Shown one piece after another: positions 18,718-27,917 of a stretch of DNA of 64,000 bases. The position numbers and the translations under genes are program-made. Source of the stretch: Phycisphaerales bacterium (GTDB taxonomy: Bacteria; Planctomycetota; Phycisphaerae; Phycisphaerales; SM1A02); NCBI GenBank assembly GCA_030749435.1, contig JASMKH010000009.1:1-64000 (forward strand), written 5' to 3'. Position 1 is the stretch's first letter; each line of letters starts with the position of its first letter. The notes below the pieces were generated by a model. The model ran no database searches. It was not told the origin of the DNA and saw only the letters and a list, made by a program, of their open reading frames with translations.

Positions 18718-21077
18718 GGCGTCGGACCCCCGAGCAGCCCCTCCGACTGCATCGCGCGGACCACCTGATCGGCGATCGGACCAGCGACGCGGCCCCCGGA
18801 GCCTCCGTACTCGACCAGTACCGCCAGGGCATACCGCCACGGGCCTCCCTCGTCGGCGAGCAGCGCGACCACCCAGGAGTGGTCCAGTCCGGTGACCTGC
18901 TCGCCAGCCTCGATCACACCGTCCCCATCGACATCGCGGGCCCAGGGCGGCGCCTGCGCGGTGCCCGTCTTGGCGGCAATGCCAACACCCTCGACGCGGA
19001 AGATCGGCTCCTGACCGGTCGGCAGCGAGAGGTGGTTGCCGGTTCCCCAAGGTTGACGCACCACATCTTCGAGCCCCTTGATCGCCAGGGCAGCCACGCC
19101 AGGCGCAATGGGCCGACCTTGGGGCTGATGGCGTGGCACATGCCCCCTCACGATCGTGGGCGGAACGTGCCGGCCGTGCCGCGCCAGCGTCGCATAGGCG
19201 TTCGCCGCGTGCAGCGGGGTCCACGTGGAGCGGCCCTGACCGATGGCGAGCATGATGCGCTCGAAGGCCGCCTCTCCGGCTCGCTCCAACCTGGCGATGT
19301 CTTCAGGCTTGGGGCGCGTGCCGGCAACCTCGATGGCGCCGGCCGACCAATCCGGGGTCAGGCCGATGTCCAACGGCTCACCGAGGCCGAAGGCGGCAAG
19401 CCAGTCCGCCAGTCGCCTCGCCCCGAGCCGGTCGCCGAGCTCGTAGAACCAGCTGTTGCAGGATCGGGCCAGCGCTTCGACCGCGCCGAGCGGGCCGTGC
19501 GTCGCCATGCCGTACCTGGGCCGGTAGATCCAGCATCGTGCAATACCCGGCGCATGCGCGAAGTGATGCCCATTGCAGGTGATGACGGAATCCGGCTTGA
19601 TGACCCCTTCGGTCAACGCCGCAGCGAGTACCAGCGGCTTGACGATGGATCCGGGGGGGACAGCGACCTGGACGCCGCGCACGAGCCAGGGCTGAAGTGC
19701 CGCGGCCTGCGCAGGATCGAACTGGCCAAGGGTGTCCGGTGTCGATGCCATTGCCAGAATCTCGCCCGACTGGATTTCCAGCACAACGACGCTCGCAGGC
19801 AGTTGGGTTCCGAGCGGAAGCGCCGCATTGGCATGGAATTCCTGCACCGTGGTCAGGCCAACCGACGTGTCGAGAATCGCCTCGATTCGCGTCTGGAGGG
19901 CTGCGTCAATCGTGAGATGGACGTCCTCCCCGCCGATGGGCTGCTCCCGCGACTGCTCGCCCGCGTCCCGATCCCGAATGACGACGCCGACCGCACCGCG
20001 GAGGGTGTCCTCGAAGGCTCGCTCGATGCCCCGCGCACCCACCACATCGTCGGCTCGGTATCCGCCGCGATCGATCCGGCCGGTGTCGGGATGTTCGAAT
20101 GGCCTTCGCTCAACGTCTTCCTCCCAGACCTCCGTTCGCACATCGCCGACAAGGGCGCCTGCCACCCGAGGGACCCTGACATGCTCGATCCCTCCGCTGC
20201 GAAGGGGGCCTGGCAGCGAAGCGCGGTCGACCTCGACCATCCGGTCTTCATCGGGTCTGAACCGCACCCGGGCGTAGTGCAAGCCGACCAGATCGGGGTA
20301 CTCCGAGGCGAATGCCTCAAGTCCGGAGGCCGGCGCATCACAGAGATCGGGAATGATGACGTGCGACTCGGCCTGTTCACGGATGGGACGCGGGACAAAC
20401 TCCGGGCCCCCGTCCCGACCGAAGCGGGCCTCGTGACGGCGGCGTTGCTGATCCCAGACCACTGCGGCCATCCGCTGCACGCGGCTTCGGATGTGGTTGA
20501 GTTCCTCGTCGAGTTCGTGTCTGGACCGCCCTCCAGCGTGGGCGATCTCATCCCACAATGTCTCCAGTACGGCGTCCCACGGCGGCCGCGCCTCGGCGAT
20601 GGCCCCGGCGCGCACCTCAGGCGATGCCATGGACCACGCATCACGTCCCATGGCCCGCCGAGCAGCGGCAACCGCGCGATCCTCCGCCCACTGCCCCGTG
20701 ATCGCATCGAAAGCCACCCGGACCTCCCACCGAGGCTCATCTCTGGCCAGCACGGTCCCGTGTCGGTCCACGATCGAGCCCCGCCAGGTCGGCAGCCACG
20801 ATCGCTGCTTCAACCGCGACTCGGCCACGCTGCGATGGGCCGCCCCCTGCACCACGGTGAGCCGAATCGCCTGAACGAGGAGCCCGACGATCACGATGCC
20901 GGTCGCGACGGCGAGGAGCCGCAGGCGACGGTGATACGTGACTGGGGCCTTGCGGCGTGTGGCAATGGGCATCGGAGGAAAAGGGTTCCAGATGGGTGGC
21001 TCGTCGTGCGGCTGCAGTCTACGTCTCCGCGTTCGCTCAGGAGGCCCTGCCGGGGGAATCGGCCTTGCACGCCTCAC
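18714..21077 (-). CDS. mrdA: Penicillin-binding protein 2 (transpeptidase)
   Basis: PGSIVKPLVLAAAL (SxxK), RSCNSWFYELGDRLG (SxN), AAKTGTAQAPP (KTG); N-terminal TM; PBP dimerisation-type region. Exact start uncertain. Confidence 0.92.
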   Translation of the reverse strand: MRRARPIPPAGPPERTRRRRLQPHDEPPIWNPFPPMPIATRRKAPVTYHRRLRLLAVATGIVIVGLLVQAIRLTVVQGAAHRSVAESRLKQRSWLPTWRGSIVDRHGTVLARDEPRWEVRVAFDAITGQWAEDRAVAAARRAMGRDAWSMASPEVRAGAIAEARPPWDAVLETLWDEIAHAGGRSRHELDEELNHIRSRVQRMAAVVWDQQRRRHEARFGRDGGPEFVPRPIREQAESHVIIPDLCDAPASGLEAFASEYPDLVGLHYARVRFRPDEDRMVEVDRASLPGPLRSGGIEHVRVPRVAGALVGDVRTEVWEEDVERRPFEHPDTGRIDRGGYRADDVVGARGIERAFEDTLRGAVGVVIRDRDAGEQSREQPIGGEDVHLTIDAALQTRIEAILDTSVGLTTVQEFHANAALPLGTQLPASVVVLEIQSGEILAMASTPDTLGQFDPAQAAALQPWLVRGVQVAVPPGSIVKPLVLAAALTEGVIKPDSVITCNGHHFAHAPGIARCWIYRPRYGMATHGPLGAVEALARSCNSWFYELGDRLGARRLADWLAAFGLGEPLDIGLTPDWSAGAIEVAGTRPKPEDIARLERAGEAAFERIMLAIGQGRSTWTPLHAANAYATLARHGRHVPPTIVRGHVPRHQPQGRPIAPGVAALAIKGLEDVVRQPWGTGNHLSLPTGQEPIFRVEGVGIAAKTGTAQAPPWARDVDGDGVIEAGEQVTGLDHSWVVALLADEGGPWRYALAVLVEYGGSGGRVAGPIADQVVRAMQSEGLLGGPTP

Positions 21078-21343
21078 CCGATGGCTGCTACGCTACGCGG
21101 TCTTCCCTTGTGAGGAGCCGTCGGTGAGGGCCTGCTGCAGGTCGGCGCCGCACGGGGCACACGGTCGCGGCTGACACGTGCTCCAGCTCCGGGAAGGCCA
21201 GCCGCGGCACGCGTCTCGACGCATTCCGCGCCTTCCACCGTTGTGACGCCTCGCTGCTGGCGTCGGAGTCCCGGATCGCGTACGCGGAGCATCAGGCCCG
21301 TTGCGGGCCAGCCCCCCGCCACACACAGGAATCTGCTCACGAA

Positions 21344-21415
21344 TGGCCCGTGGTGTAATCGGTAACACACCTGGTTTTGGTCCAGGCATTCCAAGTTCAA
21401 ATCTTGGCGGGCCAG
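21344..21415 (+). tRNA. tRNA-Gln (anticodon TTG)
   Basis: TGGCCCG/CGGGCCA acceptor stem, CCTGG-TTTTGGT-CCAGG anticodon arm, T-loop GTTCAAATC; no encoded CCA. Confidence 0.95.
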
Positions 21416-21428
21416 TGCGAACACGCTC

Positions 21429-22211
21429 ATGAATCCTCAGACGTCAACCCGGCAGCGACCCTGCGCCGCAGTCATTCTGGCTGCAGGCAAGGGAACGCGG
21501 ATGCAGAGTGATCTGCCCAAGGTCCTTCACGAGGTCCAGGGCCAGCCGATGGTCCACTGGGTCGTGAAAGCCTGCCGGGAGGCGGGCGCCACGCCGATCC
21601 TGCTCGTGATCGGTCACGGCGGCGAACTGCTTCGGGACGCCTTCCAGGGCGATGATGACATCCGATTCGTCGAGCAGCCCGAACAACTCGGCACGGGGCA
21701 CGCGGTCGAGGTCTGTCGCGAGGAGCTCGCTCAACTGAGCGGCGATACCTTCGTCCTCGCCGGTGATGGCCCGCTCATTCGCGCAGCCACACTCAAGTCG
21801 CTTCGAGCGGCCCATCAGCGGCACCACGCTGCTGCCACGCTTGCAACTGCAGTCCTGGAGAATCCAACCGGCTACGGACGCATCGTCCGCGGAGACGACA
21901 ACCGGTTTCAGGCCATTGTCGAACAGAAGAATGCATCCGAGGCCGAGTTGGCGATCGGGGAGGTGTACCCCTCCTACGCGTGCTTCGACATCGACCGCCT
22001 CCTCGAGACGCTGGTCGACCTGCCGCGAGATCCCATCGGCGGCGAGTACTACATCACCGAGGTGCCCGCCATGATGTCCGGACGCGGCTGGACTGTAGAA
22101 CTGCTCCCCGAAGTTCCCTCCGAGGACGTCCTCTCGATCAACACGCCTGAGCAGTTGGCTCAGGTCGACTCCCTTCTTCTTCAGCGCATGCAGACGGAGG
22201 CCGCGACATGA
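21429..22211 (+). CDS. glmU: UDP-N-acetylglucosamine pyrophosphorylase-like NTP transferase (GlmU N-terminal domain only)
   Basis: AAVILAAGKGTRMQSDLPKVLHEVQGQPMVHWV, EQPEQLGTGHAVE, NPTGYGRIVRG, IVEQKNASEAE, EYYITEVPAMM; no left-handed beta-helix repeats follow. Confidence 0.9.
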   Translation: MNPQTSTRQRPCAAVILAAGKGTRMQSDLPKVLHEVQGQPMVHWVVKACREAGATPILLVIGHGGELLRDAFQGDDDIRFVEQPEQLGTGHAVEVCREELAQLSGDTFVLAGDGPLIRAATLKSLRAAHQRHHAAATLATAVLENPTGYGRIVRGDDNRFQAIVEQKNASEAELAIGEVYPSYACFDIDRLLETLVDLPRDPIGGEYYITEVPAMMSGRGWTVELLPEVPSEDVLSINTPEQLAQVDSLLLQRMQTEAAT

Positions 22212-23188
22212 ATCTCGATCGCGATCACCTGAAGATCTTCGGTGCCCGCGCGGGCCAGGAACTCGCCACGGAGGTATGCGGCCACCTCGACATTCCGGAG
22301 GGTGCCGCCGAGACCGAACTCTTCCCGGACGGTGAACTGCTGGTCCGCATCGACGAAGACGTCCGGGGACGAGACTGCTTTGTCGTGCAGTCGACCTGCG
22401 ACCCGGTCAACGCCAATCTGATGGAGTTGCTGATCTACATCGACTGTCTTCGCCGCGCCTCGGCCAAGCGAATCACCGCGGTGATCCCCTACTTCGGATA
22501 CGCGAGGCAGGACCGCAAGGACGCAGGCCGCACACCGATCACCGCGAAGCTCGTCGCCAACCTCATGACCGCGGCTGGCGCCGATCGCGTGCTGTGCATG
22601 GATCTGCACGCGGCGCAGATTCAGGGATTCTTCGACATTCCGCTCGACCACCTGACGGCGTCAACGGTCATCGGAGGCTACTTCCAAAGCATCCGAAGTG
22701 AACTTGGCGACCTCGCCATTGTGTCCCCGGACGTGGGCAACGTCAAAGTGGCCAACGGCTACGCGTCAATGCTCGACGCCGATCTCGCCATCATCGACAA
22801 GCGGCGGGAATCTGGCGAGAGCGTCGCATCCAAGAACCTGATCGGCGAGGTTGTAGGGCGGACCGTCCTCATGGTCGACGACATGATCTCAACCGCGGGG
22901 ACGATCTGCGAAGCCGCTCGACTCGTTCTGGATCGAGGCGCCGATCGCGTCATCGCCGCAGCCACCCACCCCGTGCTGTGCGGTCTGGCAATGGACCGCC
23001 TGCAGGAGGCGCCCATCGAGCAACTCGTCGTCACCGACACCATCCCGGATCGCGGTCGGCTCAATCCCATCCGCGGCAAGCTCGTCGAACTGGCTGTCGC
23101 CCCGCTCCTGGGCGAAGCGATTTACCGGATTCACCACGACATGTCCATTTCATCCCTGTTCCAGCGTGGAACAGGGGTCAAACGCTGA
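22208..23188 (+). CDS. prs: Ribose-phosphate pyrophosphokinase
   Basis: ELFPDGELLVRIDEDVRGRDCFVVQSTC, VIPYFGYARQDRKDAGRTPITAKLVANLM, LMVDDMISTAGTICEAA PRPP loop. Confidence 0.97.
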   Translation: MNLDRDHLKIFGARAGQELATEVCGHLDIPEGAAETELFPDGELLVRIDEDVRGRDCFVVQSTCDPVNANLMELLIYIDCLRRASAKRITAVIPYFGYARQDRKDAGRTPITAKLVANLMTAAGADRVLCMDLHAAQIQGFFDIPLDHLTASTVIGGYFQSIRSELGDLAIVSPDVGNVKVANGYASMLDADLAIIDKRRESGESVASKNLIGEVVGRTVLMVDDMISTAGTICEAARLVLDRGADRVIAAATHPVLCGLAMDRLQEAPIEQLVVTDTIPDRGRLNPIRGKLVELAVAPLLGEAIYRIHHDMSISSLFQRGTGVKR

Positions 23189-23236
23189 AACACGCGCCGC
23201 GACACACCGTCGCCGCGATCACTGGAGGACCCAATC

Positions 23237-23896
23237 ATGGGCCACGACACCCCGACCATCGAGGTCGCCACCCGCGAGCGAACCGGAACTCGGTACGCCA
23301 AGCGGCTGCGTGACGCCGGTCGCCTGCCAGCCGTGATCTACGGTCACGGTGGCGAACCATGCCACGTCAGCGTCGATGCGCTGGAAGCGACCGACCATCT
23401 TCATCACGGCGTGCACGTCATGGACGTCAGCGTCGACGGCGGCAAGACCGAGACCTGCCTGATCAAGGAACTGCAGTTCGGCCATCTGGGCGACAACCTC
23501 GTACACATCGACTTCGCTCGCGTGGACCTCAATCAGATCGTGAACGTCAATGTTCCGGTCAATCTCTCCGGCACTGCCAAGGGCACCAAGGAAGACGGCG
23601 CCATGCTGGTGGTCGTCAGAAGCGAGATCGAGGTCCGGTGCAAGGTCAGTGCGATTCCCTCTGAAATCAAGGCAAACATCAGCGAGTTGACCGAGGCCCT
23701 GACCATCGGCGATCTTGACCTGCCGGAAGGTGTCGAGGCGATTCTCGATCTTGAGAAGCACATCGCCCACATCGCCTACAAGGCGGTCGAGGAAGATGAG
23801 ACCGATGCCGAGGCTGGCGACGTCGATGCCGACGGTGCCGAGCCCGAGGTCATCACCGAGAAGAAGGACCAGGGAGCGGCCGACGGCGAGGAGTGA
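23237..23896 (+). CDS. rplY: 50S ribosomal protein L25/CTC family
   Basis: VATRERTGTRYAKRLRDAGRLPAVIYGHGGEP; L25/TL5 two-domain length with acidic tail; glmU-prs-ctc-pth order. Confidence 0.93.
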   Translation: MGHDTPTIEVATRERTGTRYAKRLRDAGRLPAVIYGHGGEPCHVSVDALEATDHLHHGVHVMDVSVDGGKTETCLIKELQFGHLGDNLVHIDFARVDLNQIVNVNVPVNLSGTAKGTKEDGAMLVVVRSEIEVRCKVSAIPSEIKANISELTEALTIGDLDLPEGVEAILDLEKHIAHIAYKAVEEDETDAEAGDVDADGAEPEVITEKKDQGAADGEE

Positions 23897-23917
23897 TCCT
23901 CACCGCGGCGTCACACC

Positions 23918-24517
23918 ATGCGACTCGTCGTTGGAATCGGCAATCCCGGCACACAGTACGACCGCACCCGGCACAACGTCGGGTTCGAGGCGGTCGATCG
24001 GATTGCGCGAAGGATCGCCCCAGGGGAGATCGCCCGCAGCCGATTCCAGGCGGCCAGCATCGAGGTGACGACTGAATCCGACCGCATCATGCTGCTCAAG
24101 CCATTGACGTTCGTCAACAAGAGCGGCCAGTCGGTGTCTGAAGCCGTCCGGTTCTACAAACTCAACCCGGAAGAAGACCTCCTGGTCATCGTCGACGATA
24201 CGGCGCTGCCGTGTGGTCGTATTCGGGTTCGGCAGTCGGGCGGGGCCGGTGGTCACAACGGACTGCGAGACATCGCCACCCACCTCAGCGCTGACAACTG
24301 GGCTCGAATCCGGATTGGAATCGACGCGCCGGGTGACATCCCCCTTTCTTCCTATGTGCTCGGCAAGTTCCGTCCGGACCAGCAGGACGCCGTCGAGCAA
24401 GGCATCGAACAGGCCGTCGAGGCGGCCACCTGCTGGATGACCCGCGGCACCGTAGCCGCCATGAACGCCTTCAACGCCGATCGGGAGCCGACGAGCTCAC
24501 CGGAGGAGATCAACTGA
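23918..24517 (+). CDS. pth: Peptidyl-tRNA hydrolase
   Basis: RLVVGIGNPGTQYDRTRHNVGFEAVDRIA, LKPLTFVNKSGQSV, GGAGGHNGLRDIATHL. Confidence 0.96.
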   Translation: MRLVVGIGNPGTQYDRTRHNVGFEAVDRIARRIAPGEIARSRFQAASIEVTTESDRIMLLKPLTFVNKSGQSVSEAVRFYKLNPEEDLLVIVDDTALPCGRIRVRQSGGAGGHNGLRDIATHLSADNWARIRIGIDAPGDIPLSSYVLGKFRPDQQDAVEQGIEQAVEAATCWMTRGTVAAMNAFNADREPTSSPEEIN

Positions 24518-25048
24518 ATGTCTGAAACAACTGTCAACACCTATGAGGGCATGTTCCTCTTTCCACAATCTGCATCGGCCGATCTCGGTACGGCGAGCCA
24601 ACACGTGCTCGACCACATTGAGAAGGTCGGCGGAGAAGTCGTCTCATTCCGCAAGTGGGATGACCGACGTCTGGCGTACCCGATCAAGGGCAATAAGCGA
24701 GGCGTCTACTTCCTCGGGTTCTTCACCCTCTCGGCAGACAAGTTCGCCACGCTCGAGCGGAACCTGCTGCTCTCCGAGGAGGTCCTGCGATTCCTGATCA
24801 CGCGAGCGGACCACCTCAGCCAGGATGAGATGAAAGCAGCCGAAGGCCGCACCGAGCTGGCGGATGAGATCAAGCTCCGCAGCGAGCAGAAGGCCGACGA
24901 GGCCAGTTCGTCCGTACGCGCCACGACGCGTGCGGAGCGTGAGGCCGCCGAAGCTGCCGAGGGCACGGCTGGTGAAGACGAGGGTGCCGAGCCCGTTGCC
25001 GATGATGCCGCGGCCGACGCCCCCGAGGAGGAACCCGCGGCATCGTGA
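24518..25048 (+). CDS. rpsF: 30S ribosomal protein S6 with acidic C-terminal extension
   Basis: NTYEGMFLFPQS, SFRKWDDRRLAYPIKGNKRGVYFLGFF, LLLSEEVLRFLITRAD. Confidence 0.93.
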   Translation: MSETTVNTYEGMFLFPQSASADLGTASQHVLDHIEKVGGEVVSFRKWDDRRLAYPIKGNKRGVYFLGFFTLSADKFATLERNLLLSEEVLRFLITRADHLSQDEMKAAEGRTELADEIKLRSEQKADEASSSVRATTRAEREAAEAAEGTAGEDEGAEPVADDAAADAPEEEPAAS

Positions 25049-25133
25049 AATCGGTGCCGCACTTCGGCGATTCGTCAGACGGCCTCATCGTGAGGCGGTA
25101 CGATGGGCCCCCGAAGACAGGAGGACGTGCCCC

Positions 25134-25577
25134 ATGGCCGGCAGTGTGAACAAAGTGTTTCTGATGGGAAATCTCACGCGGGACGTGCAGTTGAAGCACA
25201 CCGCCAACAACACCGCCGTGGCCAATCTCGGCCTCGCCGTCAATCGCCGCTATCGCAACAACGCCGGCGAGATGCAGGAAGAGACCACATTTGTGGACTG
25301 CGAGGCATGGGGGCGCACCGCCGAGACGATGGCAAAGTATCTCTCGAAGGGCCGGCCGGTCTTCATCGAGGGTCGGTTGCGACTCGACGAGTGGCAGGAT
25401 CGCGAGGGCAACCGCCGATCCAAACTCGTCGTTGTCATCGACACGTTCACTTTCGTTGACAGCCGTGGCGGGAACAGCGGCGGCGGGGGCGGTGCCGGGG
25501 GCGGCGGCAAGCGAAGCGAATCGAGTTATCAGCCCACGACCGGCAGCCAGAACACGCCGGATGACATCCCTTTCTGA
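25134..25577 (+). CDS. ssb: Single-stranded DNA-binding protein
   Basis: SVNKVFLMGNLTRDVQLKHTANNTAVANLGLAVNRRY, Gly-rich linker, acidic C-terminal tip DDIPF. Confidence 0.97.
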   Translation: MAGSVNKVFLMGNLTRDVQLKHTANNTAVANLGLAVNRRYRNNAGEMQEETTFVDCEAWGRTAETMAKYLSKGRPVFIEGRLRLDEWQDREGNRRSKLVVVIDTFTFVDSRGGNSGGGGGAGGGGKRSESSYQPTTGSQNTPDDIPF

Positions 25578-25661
25578 CCGGCGAGCGTCGCCGAGCAGAC
25601 TTCAAGACGCTGGGGTGCCGAACACGAGGCACTCCTCAACTCCCACTGGAGGACACCGCAC

Positions 25662-26249
25662 ATGAGTCGTAGAACAGTCAATCTCCTGCTGCTTGAGAAT
25701 GTCGAAAGCCTCGGCATCATCGGCGACGTGGTCAAGGTACGCACGGGCTATGCCCGGAACTACCTGCTGCCGATGGGCATGGCCGAGCCGCCGAGCGACG
25801 AGCGAATCGAAGAACTGCGTGCCGAGCGAGCCGATGCGCTCGCCCGGGTGGAAGCCCGCCGGTCGGACCGCGAAGCCCTCGTCTCGCGCATGGAGGAAGT
25901 CGAACTCACCCTCATTCGTTCCTGCAACGACCGCGGTGGCCTGTACGGCTCGGTGACCCAGCGGGACATCGCCGACGGGCTGGAGCAGGTCGGGTATCCC
26001 GGCGTCGACATTCGTGCCGTCCGCCTGCCCGCCTCCATTCGGCGGATTGGCTCGTACGAGGTGCCGATTCAGTTCGAGGCGGACCTTCGGGCGGAGATCA
26101 CGGTGATCGTCGAACCGGACCAGCCGCTCGAAGAGCGCGAGGAGATGGAGTTCGACGACGAGGGCGAACTCATCGAGAAGCCCGCACCAGCCGCCGAGAC
26201 GCCAGCCGAGCAGGCTGCACCCGCCGAAGGCGAGAAGGCGGAAGCCTGA
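25662..26249 (+). CDS. rplI: 50S ribosomal protein L9 with acidic C-terminal extension
   Basis: VNLLLLENVESLGIIGDVVKVRTGYARNYLLPMGMA is an L9 N-terminal signature. Confidence 0.96.
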   Translation: MSRRTVNLLLLENVESLGIIGDVVKVRTGYARNYLLPMGMAEPPSDERIEELRAERADALARVEARRSDREALVSRMEEVELTLIRSCNDRGGLYGSVTQRDIADGLEQVGYPGVDIRAVRLPASIRRIGSYEVPIQFEADLRAEITVIVEPDQPLEEREEMEFDDEGELIEKPAPAAETPAEQAAPAEGEKAEA

Positions 26250-26361
26250 TTCGGCCTCTCACCGCGTCAGGAGGGTCCAGGAACCAACGCACCGCGAGTC
26301 GAGTACCGCCCTGGCGGGAGGTCATTGGGCTCGAAAGGAATCGGAGTCGGGCGTGCCTCGT

Positions 26362-26859
26362 TCAGGCGACGCAGGCGTCGGGTGAGGCCGCTTCGGACTC
26401 GGAGATCGGTCTGCCTGCGGGCGGCCGGTTCTGGGCCACCTCGCCGAACTGGAGTTCGAGATACCGAGCGATGTAGTCCAGAATGCTCGACGCCTCCGGG
26501 ATCTCAGGGTTGCTTGTGGCTCCCGAGGGCTCGAAGATCATGCCCTTGAACCGTCTGACGGCGTCGTCGACCGGTAGCCCGTACTGCAGCGAGATCGAGA
26601 AACTCCGGCAGAACCCCTGAATCAGACCGGAGAGCGTGGAGCCCTCCTTGCTCATCTTGATGAAGATCTCACCGGGCCTTCCATCCTCGAAGAGACCCAC
26701 TGTCAGGTAGCCCTCGAACCCACTGACGGAGAACTTGTGCGTGGTGGACTCCCGCGTCGTGGGGAGAATCTCTCGTTGTCGATCGGTGAGCATCGAGGTC
26801 CTTCCGTGGCCCGTTGGGGGCGCGTCCCGGTCGAACTGCTCCGATGCTGACGGAGCCAA
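26362..26859 (-). CDS. Standalone C-terminal domain of B12-dependent ribonucleotide reductase (TSCPD/NrdJ-C-like)
   Basis: THKFSVSGFEGYLTVGLFEDGRPGEIFIKMSKEGSTLSGLIQGFCRSFSISLQYGLPVDDAVRRFKGMIFEPSG...ASSILDYIARYLEL matches the class II RNR C-terminal pattern. True start may be internal (M at 26793). Confidence 0.8.
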   Translation of the reverse strand: MAPSASEQFDRDAPPTGHGRTSMLTDRQREILPTTRESTTHKFSVSGFEGYLTVGLFEDGRPGEIFIKMSKEGSTLSGLIQGFCRSFSISLQYGLPVDDAVRRFKGMIFEPSGATSNPEIPEASSILDYIARYLELQFGEVAQNRPPAGRPISESEAASPDACVA

Positions 26860-26980
26860 GGCGATCGCGACCTACCCGACTTCTCTCTGCGAAGCGTGCA
26901 CTCATCGGCACATCCGACAACTACATCCATGCAGCCAAGGCGTGCATCGGCAGGGCGTCAGGTTGGACTTGAATCACGAG

Positions 26981-27892
26981 TCAGTACAGGGCAATCAACG
27001 CACCCACCGCCCCCGCCGCCGCCGCCCACCCGGCAATCGTGATCACTCGACCGCGACCGGCCGGCGCGCGGGCCCATCCGGCCACAACGCCGCTGAAGGC
27101 GAGCACGGCGGCCCCGGGCGCGGCGAGCGTCTCCAGGCCGTCGATCCACGGGTAGCCCGCAACCACGGAGGCACCGCCCAGAACCGCCTGCAGGGCGACC
27201 CGCACGGCGTCCTGGCTCACTGTGGCAAGGACGAGCACTGGCCCGATGGCCGCGGCCCAGCCCGCGGCCAGCATGGCGGTTCGGCGGCCCAGCCGCGCCG
27301 CCGCGACGATCGGCAAGCCGGTACCGACGGCCATCAGGATCAAGAGCGTCGCCAGGCTCGGTCCGGCCTGATTCGCCACCACCGCCAGCCCCACGGCGAT
27401 TGCGACGCTGAGCAGAATCCAGCCGGCCCCTGGCCCGCCGTGCCCCTCGTAGGCCCGTGGTATCGAGTCCGCCCACACCAGAACGAGCCCGGCGGCGCAC
27501 ACCACGATCAGCAGGAACTGTGGGCCACTTCCCGCGGCGGCGAGCAGCAGCAGCATGACGCCGATCGCCGGCCATGCCAGCGGTACATGGTCATCCGCAT
27601 GCCAGTCGGGATGGCCGCGCCGCATTCGGGCAAGCAGCATCGGCGGCACGGCCAGCAGCGCCGCGATGGGCGCCACAACGAGGGGCCCCAGTGATCCGAT
27701 CAACGAGTCGTGGGTTCCCCCGGACTGCACCAGCCCGATCGCCGGCACCGTCATACAGAGCGGAATCCAGAGTGTGGCGAGCAGGCGACGCGGCCGGCCG
27801 GGGTGATCGGCCTCCCGCATCATCCGATCCGCGGCCATCAGTAACGCCCCGCCCAGGGCCAACGCGGCTGCCAGTGTCACGATCGAGCCCAT
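26981..27892 (-). CDS. Polytopic membrane protein of unknown function
   Basis: MGSIVTLAAALALGGALLMAADRMM..., many predicted TM helices, no recognised family. Confidence 0.6.
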   Translation of the reverse strand: MGSIVTLAAALALGGALLMAADRMMREADHPGRPRRLLATLWIPLCMTVPAIGLVQSGGTHDSLIGSLGPLVVAPIAALLAVPPMLLARMRRGHPDWHADDHVPLAWPAIGVMLLLLAAAGSGPQFLLIVVCAAGLVLVWADSIPRAYEGHGGPGAGWILLSVAIAVGLAVVANQAGPSLATLLILMAVGTGLPIVAAARLGRRTAMLAAGWAAAIGPVLVLATVSQDAVRVALQAVLGGASVVAGYPWIDGLETLAAPGAAVLAFSGVVAGWARAPAGRGRVITIAGWAAAAGAVGALIALY

Positions 27893-27917
27893 GCGGGAGG
27901 GATGGTACGTGGACGCC

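Noticed and set aside
18582-21113. 843-aa plus-strand ORF opposite PBP2/RodA
   Set aside because: Antisense shadow of well-supported mrdA; Arg/Pro/Gly-rich translation with no domain; typical of high GC.
21074-21430. 118-aa minus ORF
   Set aside because: Overlaps the tRNA-Gln and has no recognisable domain.
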